DNA of 64,000 bases from Streptomyces caeruleatus (GTDB taxonomy: Bacteria; Actinomycetota; Actinomycetes; Streptomycetales; Streptomycetaceae), in assembly GCF_001514235.1 (NCBI RefSeq), contig NZ_KQ948930.1, positions 429,795 through 493,794 on the forward strand, given 5' to 3'. Shown here in pieces: positions 24,532 through 31,021 of this stretch (its first letter is position 1; the number at the start of each line of letters is the position of its first letter). The position numbers and the translations under genes were made by a program. Under the pieces are notes generated by a model, which saw only the letters and a program-made list of their open reading frames with translations, ran no database searches and was not told where the DNA came from.

Positions 24532-25820
24532 CCGGCGGAGCCAAACGCCTCGTCCATCTTCTTCGCCGCATCCCCCGAAGCCCCAGCCACATCCTTCTTA
24601 CCGCTGATGACCTCCTGCAACATGGTCGGCAACACCAGCGACGAGTCGATCTGGGCCCACGCGGGCGAGGCAGGCACGAACTTGGTCCCCGCGGCGAGCG
24701 TCTCCGCGAACGGCTTCACATACGGCTGCTCCGCCGCAACCCGCTGCCGCACGTCGGAGAACGTCGGCAAGAACCCCATCGCCTCGAACATCGAGGCCTG
24801 CGTCTCCTTAGAGGCCAGCGACTCCATCAGCTGAACCGCCCGCGTCCGATGAGACGTGCTCTTGAGCACCCCGATGTTGTTGCCCCCGGCGAACGCCGGC
24901 GCGACGGACCCCGCCTTCACGCCGGGCAGCGGCACGACCGCGTACTTGCCCTTGACCTTCCCGGCCTCCACAGCGGTGTGGCTGAAGTCGCCGCCGATCG
25001 CCATCCCCGCCTTGCCGGCCGCGAACGCGGTGATCGTGTCGTTGCCGCCCATGCCCGCGCACTTGGCGGCGGGGCAGTTGTCGTCGCCGAACAGGGACGT
25101 GTACGCCTTGATGCCCTTCTGGGCGGCCGCGCTGTGGATAGCGGAGGTGTACGAGCCGCCCTCGCCGGTGGCGAGTTCACCGCCGTTGGCCCAGACGAAC
25201 GGCATCGCGCCGTACGTGTACGCCCCGCCGACCACGAGCCCGTACAGCTCGGGCTTCTCGGCGCGGATCTTGCGCGCCGTGGTCGCCAACTCGGCCATGG
25301 TCCTGGGGACTTCGAGGCCGAGTTCCTTGAAGACGTCCGTGCGGTAGTACAGGGCGCGGACGCCGACGTAGAACGGGGCGCCGTAGACCTTGCCGTCCAC
25401 GGTGACGGACTGCTTGGCGGTGGGGTCGGTGTCCTTCGCCTCGGTCCAGTCACCGAACTCCTTCGATACGTCGAGGAGTCCGCCGTCCTTCACATAGCCG
25501 GCGGTGTCGGTGTTGCCGTACTCGATGACGTCGGGCGCGGAGGCGGGGTCGTTGAAGGCGGCCTTGACGCGCTGGGCGCGGGTCTCGACCGGGATGTACT
25601 CGACGTCGACCTTCGTGCCGTCGTGGGCCTTCTCGAAGGCGGTGACGACGGAGTCGACGACCTTCTCCTTCGGCTTGTTGCCGACCTCCTGGAAGAGCCA
25701 GACCCGCAGGGTGCCGGTCTTGTCGTCCTTGTCGGAGGAGGAGTTGGTGGAGGTCTGCGGGGCGCAGGCGGTGACGGCGAGGGCGGTGAGCAGTACGGCG
25801 AGTCTGGGGGCGAGCTTCAT
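24528..25820 (-). CDS. Sugar-binding lipoprotein of the ABC importer
   Basis: 430 aa. The signal peptide ends at LAVTAC with Cys19 as the lipid anchor, followed by an SBP_bac_1-type fold (GTLRVWLFQEVGNKPKEKVV; later the FAAGKAGMAIGGDFS block). The ATG at 25820 has a GGAGG site 8 bases upstream; an in-frame ATG at 25883 would add a Cys/His-rich tail before the signal peptide and is rejected. It is the first gene of the importer operon. A 15-base inverted repeat (25843-25857) lies 23 bases before the start. The ligand is inferred to be a GlcNAc oligomer from the GH20 neighbour. Confidence 0.92.
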   Translation of the reverse strand: MKLAPRLAVLLTALAVTACAPQTSTNSSSDKDDKTGTLRVWLFQEVGNKPKEKVVDSVVTAFEKAHDGTKVDVEYIPVETRAQRVKAAFNDPASAPDVIEYGNTDTAGYVKDGGLLDVSKEFGDWTEAKDTDPTAKQSVTVDGKVYGAPFYVGVRALYYRTDVFKELGLEVPRTMAELATTARKIRAEKPELYGLVVGGAYTYGAMPFVWANGGELATGEGGSYTSAIHSAAAQKGIKAYTSLFGDDNCPAAKCAGMGGNDTITAFAAGKAGMAIGGDFSHTAVEAGKVKGKYAVVPLPGVKAGSVAPAFAGGNNIGVLKSTSHRTRAVQLMESLASKETQASMFEAMGFLPTFSDVRQRVAAEQPYVKPFAETLAAGTKFVPASPAWAQIDSSLVLPTMLQEVISGKKDVAGASGDAAKKMDEAFGSAG

Positions 25821-25842
25821 GGAGCGGTCCTCCGGGCGTGCG

Positions 25843-25857
25843 TTGCAGCATATGCAA
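25843..25857. promoter_or_regulatory. Putative operator of the sugar-import operon
   Basis: TTGCAGCATATGCAA consists of TTGCA and TGCAA arms around five bases, placed between the expected promoter and the ribosome site of the binding-protein gene. A related TGCACAACGCA stretch lies about 15 bases further upstream. This fits repression by a dimeric sugar regulator; the regulator is not encoded nearby. Confidence 0.45.
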
Positions 25858-25944
25858 TGACGGTTTCGCTCTGCACAACGCATCGGAGCCTAGGGACTGC
25901 GTGAACATGTCCACAAGAGGTCTCAACCACTTCGTGACACGCGA

Positions 25945-25984
25945 AAGGCCCCCGGGGCGCGCCAAAACGCGCCTCGGGGGCCTT
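25945..25984 (-). terminator. Strong hairpin terminator after the DUF3039 gene
   Basis: A 17-base-pair stem (AAGGCCCCCGGGGCGCG with its complement, one G-U pair) closes a six-base loop CCAAAA. On the minus strand the stem ends in CCTTTCG. It lies 25 bases past the stop of the DUF3039 gene. Confidence 0.85.
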
Positions 25985-26009
25985 GCGAAACCTCAGGCCG
26001 AGGGGAGGG

Positions 26010-26306
26010 CTACTTCTTGTCGCCGCCCTTGCCGCCCTTGCCCTTGTCGTCGCCGCCGGCGCCCATGGACTCGTAGATCTCCTTGCACATGGGACACACC
26101 GGGTACTTCTTCGGGTCGCGGCCGGGCACCCAGACCTTGCCGCACAGCGCCACGACGGGGGTCCCGTCGAGGGCGCTCGCCATGATCTTGTCCTTCTGGA
26201 CGTAGTGGGCGAAGCGCTCGTGGTCGCCGTCGCCGTGGGAAGTCTGCGGCGTGGGCTCGACGAGGGTCCCCGTACCAGTCCCGCGCTCGGGCTCGAGAGT
26301 GCTCAT
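26010..26306 (-). CDS. DUF3039 small protein with paired Cys motifs
   Basis: 98 aa, conserved across actinobacteria and not functionally characterised as far as I know. The N-terminal third is flexible. Residues about 35-80 hold the domain, with Cys in VALCGKVWVPGRDP and CPMCKEI suggesting a small zinc site. The C-terminus is a Gly/Lys tail. The ATG at 26306 was preferred over one at 26336, which would add only an unconserved lead. It ends before a strong hairpin terminator, and the YqgE gene lies just upstream on the same strand. Confidence 0.82.
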   Translation of the reverse strand: MSTLEPERGTGTGTLVEPTPQTSHGDGDHERFAHYVQKDKIMASALDGTPVVALCGKVWVPGRDPKKYPVCPMCKEIYESMGAGGDDKGKGGKGGDKK

Positions 26307-26335
26307 AACGCCAAGAGTACTGAAGCTCACAGGCA

Positions 26336-26917
26336 TCAGTTGAGCGAAGGGTCGTCGGGGTACGTGGCCACCATCGCGAGCTCGTTGCGCTGCCGGCGCA
26401 GGACCTCGCGCCAGAGTCTTTCCGGCGACGGCGAGGACACGTCTCCCGGCTCGGACTCGACGACGTACCAGGCGCCCTCCACCAGCTCGTCCTCCAGCTG
26501 GCCGGGTCCCCAGCCGGCGTATCCGGCGAAGATCCTCAGGGATCCGACGGCCGAGGCGAGCAGTTCCGGCGGGGCCTCCAGGTCCACGAGCCCGATCGCG
26601 CCGTGCACCCGGCGCCAGCCCAGCGGTGCGGTCTCGCCGTTCGCGTCACCGGGGATGACGGCGACGCCGAGCGCCGAGTCCAGGGAGACCGGGCCGCCCT
26701 GGAAGACGACACCGGGCTCACCGGCGAGGTCCGCCCAGCCTTCCAGGATGTCGCCCACGTCCACGGGCGTCGGACGGTTGAGGACGACACCGAGGGAGCC
26801 CTCCTCGTCGTGGTCGAGAAGGAGCACCACAGCGCGGTCGAAGTTCGGGTCCGCCAGGGCGGGCGTTGCCACGAGCAGCCGCCCTGTGAGCGAGGACACC
26901 TCGGTCATGCCAGACAT
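26336..26917 (-). CDS. YqgE/AlgH family (UPF0301) protein
   Basis: 193 aa with the conserved opening LTGRLLVATPALADPNFDRA, then VVLLLDHDEEGSLGVVLNRP and GWGPGQLEDEL. The family folds as a compact alpha/beta domain; its biochemical role is not settled. Three ATGs are close together (26950, 26917, 26908). 26917 has GGGAAG ten bases upstream, while 26908 would start MTEVSSL and is also plausible. It is followed on the same strand by the DUF3039 gene and is divergent from murA. Confidence 0.85.
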   Translation of the reverse strand: MSGMTEVSSLTGRLLVATPALADPNFDRAVVLLLDHDEEGSLGVVLNRPTPVDVGDILEGWADLAGEPGVVFQGGPVSLDSALGVAVIPGDANGETAPLGWRRVHGAIGLVDLEAPPELLASAVGSLRIFAGYAGWGPGQLEDELVEGAWYVVESEPGDVSSPSPERLWREVLRRQRNELAMVATYPDDPSLN

Positions 26918-27162
26918 GATCCCGCATCTTCCCTTCATCTGGGGAGGCAATGCCGGTTCGGGAGTGAATGCAGCTCAGGGCGGAAAGGAGCGCCCCCCGG
27001 CGCGCGGCCGGGGTCGGTAACCGCTCGTGCCCGACGTGGAACGGATCGTGTTGTGACAGAGCTATGACGTTCCTGAGCCGTCCTTGGGCTTACTGAAGGG
27101 GGGGCGGCGGCGATTACCCTTTCCCTTCTGGCCCCTGCCCAACTCATCGGAACGCGAGATAC

Positions 27163-28503
27163 ATGACCGTCAACGACGATGTCCTGCTTGTCCACGGCGG
27201 AACCCCGCTGGAGGGCGAGATCCGTGTCCGCGGTGCGAAGAACCTCGTACCGAAGGCCATGGTGGCTGCCCTGCTGGGCAGCGCGCCAAGTCGACTGCGC
27301 AACGTGCCGGACATCCGTGACGTGCGGGTCGTCCGCGGTCTGCTCCAGCTGCACGGGGTGACGGTCCGTCCGGGTGAGGAACCGGGCGAACTGGTGATGG
27401 ATCCCTCCCACGTGGAGAGCGCGAACGTCGCTGACATCGATGCCCACGCGGGTTCCAGCCGGATCCCGATCCTGCTGTGCGGTCCGCTGCTGCACCGCCT
27501 CGGGCACGCCTTCATCCCGGGCCTCGGCGGCTGCGACATCGGCGGCCGGCCCATCGACTTCCACTTCGAGGTGCTGCGGCAGTTCGGCGCGACGATCGAG
27601 AAGCGCGCCGACGGGCAGTACCTGGAGGCTCCGCAGCGGCTGCGCGGCACGAAGATCCGGCTGCCGTACCCGTCCGTGGGCGCGACCGAGCAGGTCCTGC
27701 TGACGGCCGTCCTCGCCGAGGGCGTCACCGAGCTCTCGAACGCGGCCGTGGAGCCGGAGATCGAGGACCTCATCTGCGTCCTGCAGAAGATGGGCGCCAT
27801 CATCGGCGTGGACACCGACCGCACGATCCGCATCACCGGTGTGGACTCGCTCGGCGGCTACACCCACCGCGCCCTCCCGGACCGCCTGGAGGCCGCCTCC
27901 TGGGCGTCCGCGGCGCTCGCGACCGAGGGCAACATCTACGTCCGTGGCGCCCAGCAGCGCTCGATGATGACGTTCCTCAACACCTACCGGAAGGTGGGCG
28001 GCGCCTTCGAGATCGACGACGAGGGCATCCGTTTCTGGCACCCCGGTGGCCAGTTGAAGTCCATCGCGCTCGAAACGGACGTGCACCCGGGCTTCCAGAC
28101 GGACTGGCAGCAGCCCCTGGTGGTGGCCCTGACGCAGGCGACGGGCCTGTCCATCATCCACGAGACGGTCTACGAGTCCCGCCTCGGCTTCACCTCCGCC
28201 CTGAACCAGATGGGCGCCCACATCCAGCTCTACCGCGAGTGCCTCGGCGGCTCCGACTGCCGCTTCGGCCAGCGCAACTTCCTGCACTCCGCGGTCGTCT
28301 CGGGCCCCACCAAACTCCAGGGCGCCGACCTGGTCATCCCCGACCTGCGCGGCGGCTTCTCATACCTCATCGCGGCCCTGGCCGCCCAGGGCACTTCGCG
28401 GGTGCACGGCATCGACCTCATCAACCGCGGCTACGAGAACTTCATGGAGAAGCTCGTGGAACTGGGCGCGAAGGTCGAGCTGCCGGGCAAGGCACTCGGG
28501 TAG
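27163..28503 (+). CDS. murA: UDP-N-acetylglucosamine 1-carboxyvinyltransferase
   Basis: 446 aa. It transfers enolpyruvate from PEP to UDP-GlcNAc, the first committed step of peptidoglycan synthesis, in the cytoplasm. The UDP-GlcNAc-binding motif RGAKN has Lys26 in place, and the catalytic loop GLGGCDIGGRP contains Cys124 (the fosfomycin target in E. coli MurA), followed by the PEP/substrate stretch PLVVALTQATG. The loop is diverged from the E. coli consensus but keeps the Cys. It is transcribed alone, with a strong hairpin after the stop. Confidence 0.95.
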   Translation: MTVNDDVLLVHGGTPLEGEIRVRGAKNLVPKAMVAALLGSAPSRLRNVPDIRDVRVVRGLLQLHGVTVRPGEEPGELVMDPSHVESANVADIDAHAGSSRIPILLCGPLLHRLGHAFIPGLGGCDIGGRPIDFHFEVLRQFGATIEKRADGQYLEAPQRLRGTKIRLPYPSVGATEQVLLTAVLAEGVTELSNAAVEPEIEDLICVLQKMGAIIGVDTDRTIRITGVDSLGGYTHRALPDRLEAASWASAALATEGNIYVRGAQQRSMMTFLNTYRKVGGAFEIDDEGIRFWHPGGQLKSIALETDVHPGFQTDWQQPLVVALTQATGLSIIHETVYESRLGFTSALNQMGAHIQLYRECLGGSDCRFGQRNFLHSAVVSGPTKLQGADLVIPDLRGGFSYLIAALAAQGTSRVHGIDLINRGYENFMEKLVELGAKVELPGKALG

Positions 28504-28544
28504 TTCCAGCCCGGCCGGCGTTTGAGGCCATTGGTGAGCAACCA

Positions 28545-28583
28545 CGATGGGGCGGCACCCGAGAACCGGGCGCCGCCCCATCG
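28545..28583. terminator. Bidirectional hairpin between murA and hup
   Basis: CGATGGGGCGGC (28545-28556) pairs perfectly with GCCGCCCCATCG (28572-28583), and the 15-base loop can itself form CCCG/CGGG. It sits between the convergent murA and hup genes. Just upstream, at 28506-28528, is CCAGCCCGGCCGGCGTTTGA, a motif I recall as common after Streptomyces genes. Confidence 0.8.
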
Positions 28584-28629
28584 GCGTTCTACAAGCCGCA
28601 CGCCGTCCCGTGGCGTACAGACGGCAAGG

Positions 28630-28911
28630 TCACTTGCCCTTCGCGGCTTCCTTCAGCTTCGAGCCCGCGGAGACCTTCACGCTGTAGCCGGCCGGGATCT
28701 GGATCGGGTCGCCGGTCTGCGGGTTGCGGGCGGTGCGAGCGGCACGGTGGGTGCGCTCGAAGGTCAGGAAGCCAGGGATGGTGACCTTCTCGTCGCCCTT
28801 GGCGACAACCTCGCCGACGGTCTCGGCGAACGCGGCCAGCACGGCGTCGGCGTCCTTGCGGGTCACCTCGGCGCGGTCGGCCAGCGCGGCCACCAGCTCA
28901 CTGCGGTTCAT
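28630..28911 (-). CDS. hup: HU-family nucleoid DNA-binding protein
   Basis: 93 aa, the standard HU length. It shows MNRSELVAALADRAEVTRKD at the N-terminus, the GFLTFERTHRAARTARNPQT saddle and beta-arm, and PAGYSVKVSAGSKLKEAAK at the end. It binds and bends DNA without strong sequence specificity and is the vegetative HupA type, lacking the lysine-rich tail of the sporulation paralogue HupS. The ATG has GGGAG seven bases upstream. Confidence 0.96.
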   Translation of the reverse strand: MNRSELVAALADRAEVTRKDADAVLAAFAETVGEVVAKGDEKVTIPGFLTFERTHRAARTARNPQTGDPIQIPAGYSVKVSAGSKLKEAAKGK

Positions 28912-29220
28912 GTTGTTACTCCCGTGTTCATTTGCCTTGAGGCGTGCCACGCGGCGAAGCCGCATGTCGGGCACAGCGATGTCGATGCTGCCAGGGTCCT
29001 CGGTGAGACCCGGGACCCGGGTCCGTCGTCAGACCCTCGCGCCCAGAGACGCATCCTGCCCCTACCTGCGGCGGGAAAGCCAATCCGGCGCCCGGAGGAG
29101 TCGTGAGACAACCCTTGGGAGTCACACGAAGAGAGGGCCTGAACTTGGCCGTCACGATAAACGGCGTCCCAAGGACCCAGGTTCCACGACGCGCCGTTAC
29201 AAGGGCTTGCCGTGGCGATC
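28912..29220. other. Intergenic stretch upstream of hup
   Basis: About 310 bases between hup and the terminator of the malic enzyme gene, expected to contain the strong hup promoter. Short frames on either strand do not look protein-like. I could not assign -10/-35 elements with confidence. Confidence 0.5.
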
Positions 29221-29253
29221 CTCACAGCCCGCGCACACTTCGCGGGCTGTGAG
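29221..29253 (-). terminator. Hairpin terminator of the malic enzyme gene
   Basis: CTCACAGCCCGCG (29221-29233) pairs perfectly with CGCGGGCTGTGAG (29241-29253) around a seven-base loop, 30 bases past the stop of the malic enzyme gene on the minus strand. Confidence 0.8.
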
Positions 29254-29258
29254 GCACT

Positions 29259-29282
29259 GATTCCGGCTGAGATTCCGGCTGA
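29259..29282. repeat. Tandem 12-base duplication next to the malic enzyme stop
   Basis: GATTCCGGCTGA occurs twice without a gap, abutting the TAA stop (minus strand) of the malic enzyme gene and just ahead of its terminator hairpin. It looks like a slippage duplication. Confidence 0.85.
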
Positions 29283-30707
29283 TTACTCGCCCGCGCCCGC
29301 GGCCGTGGCGGCCTTCGCGGCCTCGCGCACCGCGCCCGCGACCGCGCCCGCGACCTTGTCGTTGAAGACGCTCGGGATGATGTAGTTCGGGTTCAACTCG
29401 TCCTCGGTCACCACGTCCGCCAGCGCCTTCGCGGCCGCGAGCATCATGTCGGTGTTGACCGTGCGGGACTGCGCGTCCAGCAGACCGCGGAAGACACCCG
29501 GGAAGACCAGCACGTTGTTGATCTGGTTCGGGAAGTCGGAGCGGCCCGTGGCCACAACTGCGGCCGTCTGACGGGCGATTGCCGGGTCCACCTCGGGGTC
29601 CGGGTTCGCGAGCGCGAACACGATCGCGTTCTCGGCCATGGCGGCCACGTCGTCGCCGTCGAGGACGTTCGGGGCGGAGACGCCGATGAAGACGTCCGCG
29701 CCGCGCACGGCCTCCTTCAGCGTGCCGGTCAGACCCTCGGGGTTGGTGTTGTCGGCGATCCAGCGCAGCGGCGAGTCCGCGGGGGCGTCCCGCAGGTCCT
29801 CGCGGCCGGCGTGCACGACGCCGTGGATGTCGGCGACGACGGCGTTCTTCACGCCGGCGGCGATCAGCAGCTTGAGGATGGCCGTACCGGCCGCGCCGGC
29901 ACCGGACATCACGACACGAATGTTCTCAATCGCCTTGCCCGCCACGCGAAGTGCGTTGGTGAGGGCGGCCAGGACGACGATCGCGGTGCCGTGCTGGTCG
30001 TCGTGGAAGACGGGGATGTCGAGGGCCTCGCGCAGCCGCGCCTCGATCTCGAAGCAGCGGGGCGCGGAGATGTCCTCCAGGTTGATGCCGGCGAACCCGG
30101 GGGCGATGGCCTTGACGATCTCGACGATCGCGTCGGTGTCCTGGGTGTCCAGGCAGATCGGCCAGGCGTCGATGTCAGCGAAGCGCTTGAAGAGAGCTGC
30201 CTTGCCTTCCATGACCGGCATGGCGGCCATCGGGCCGATGTTGCCGAGGCCGAGGACCGCGGACCCGTCCGTCACGACCGCAACGGTGTTGCGCTTGATG
30301 GTCAGGCGGCGCGCGTCCTCGGGGTTCTCGGCGATCGCCATGCAGACGCGGGCCACGCCGGGCGTGTAGACCATCGACAGGTCGTCACGGTTGCGGATGG
30401 GGTGCTTCGACGCCATCTCGATCTTGCCGCCGAGGTGCATCAGGAACGTACGGTCGGAGACCTTGCCGAGCGTGACGCCCTCGATGGTGCGCAGCTGCTC
30501 GACGATCTCGTCGGCGTGCGCCGTGGAGGTGGCGGCGATGGTGACGTCGATCCGGAGCTTCTCGTGCCCGGAAGCGGTGACGTCGAGGCCGGTTACCGAG
30601 CCTCCGTGGGACTCCACGGCCGTGGTGAGCTGGGAGACCGCGGTTCCGCTCGCGGGCACCTCCAGCCGGACCGTCATCGAGTAGGAGACGCTGGGCGCCG
30701 TTGCCAT
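29283..30707 (-). CDS. NAD-dependent malic enzyme with N-terminal ACT-like domain
   Basis: 474 aa. It oxidatively decarboxylates malate to pyruvate in the cytoplasm. Residues 1-90 (MTVRLEVPASGTAVSQLTTA and so on) look like an ACT regulatory domain. The malic domain carries VYTPGVARVC and TDGSAVLGLGNIGP. The metal-binding acidic pair is in GINLEDISAPRCFEIE and PVFHDDQHGTA, and the Rossmann motif is GAGAAGTAI. The ATG has GAGGAAG upstream. An inverted repeat GCGAAC-GTATT-GTTCGC lies about 90 bases upstream. Cofactor preference for NAD is inferred from the family branch. Confidence 0.93.
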   Translation of the reverse strand: MATAPSVSYSMTVRLEVPASGTAVSQLTTAVESHGGSVTGLDVTASGHEKLRIDVTIAATSTAHADEIVEQLRTIEGVTLGKVSDRTFLMHLGGKIEMASKHPIRNRDDLSMVYTPGVARVCMAIAENPEDARRLTIKRNTVAVVTDGSAVLGLGNIGPMAAMPVMEGKAALFKRFADIDAWPICLDTQDTDAIVEIVKAIAPGFAGINLEDISAPRCFEIEARLREALDIPVFHDDQHGTAIVVLAALTNALRVAGKAIENIRVVMSGAGAAGTAILKLLIAAGVKNAVVADIHGVVHAGREDLRDAPADSPLRWIADNTNPEGLTGTLKEAVRGADVFIGVSAPNVLDGDDVAAMAENAIVFALANPDPEVDPAIARQTAAVVATGRSDFPNQINNVLVFPGVFRGLLDAQSRTVNTDMMLAAAKALADVVTEDELNPNYIIPSVFNDKVAGAVAGAVREAAKAATAAGAGE

Positions 30708-30795
30708 GGCCGACTTCCTCTGCTTTCACCTGTGACGCTGGATGCCGTCCGATCGTCGCACCTACCGCCGAGTAGGAGTTAGCCGGGCTTGAATT

Positions 30796-30812
30796 GCGAA
30801 CGTATTGTTCGC
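30796..30812. promoter_or_regulatory. Inverted repeat in the malic enzyme promoter region
   Basis: GCGAAC and GTTCGC arms flank GTATT, centred about 97 bases upstream of the malic enzyme start and just past the terminator hairpin of the upstream unit. It is a candidate regulator site; no binder can be named. Confidence 0.35.
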
Positions 30813-30828
30813 CACGCCTTCTCATGAA

Positions 30829-30863
30829 AAGAGACCCACGTCACTTGGTGACGTGGGTCTCTT
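30829..30863 (-). terminator. Perfect 16-bp hairpin terminator
   Basis: AAGAGACCCACGTCAC (30829-30844) pairs perfectly with GTGACGTGGGTCTCTT (30848-30863) around TTG. On the minus strand it ends in CTCTTTTC, a short T-run. It lies about 160 bases past the helicase stop, separating that gene from the malic enzyme gene. Confidence 0.85.
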
Positions 30864-31021
30864 CTCTTCGTTCATGACACCGGCCCGCCATGCTCGCCTC
30901 GCGGCGGGTGGTCGCTCGTAGCGACGAAGGTTGGGCCCGGGGGCTTGGATCGAGCCGGTGCCACACCCAGGCTAACAAACGGATCCCGTAAGGCCATTCC
31001 CCCAACAGTGGTTCCTGCGGA
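30864..31021 (-). other. Unassigned structured 158-base stretch before a strong terminator
   Basis: Between the HelD-like stop and the terminator lies a sequence with several inverted repeats (GGCCCGCC with GGCGGG around 30880-30910, CGCTCG-TA-GCG near 30912-30922, GGCCCGGGGGC). No reading frame in it looks protein-like. It could be a long 3-prime UTR or a small RNA ending at the terminator. I do not recognise a known RNA family. Confidence 0.3.
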
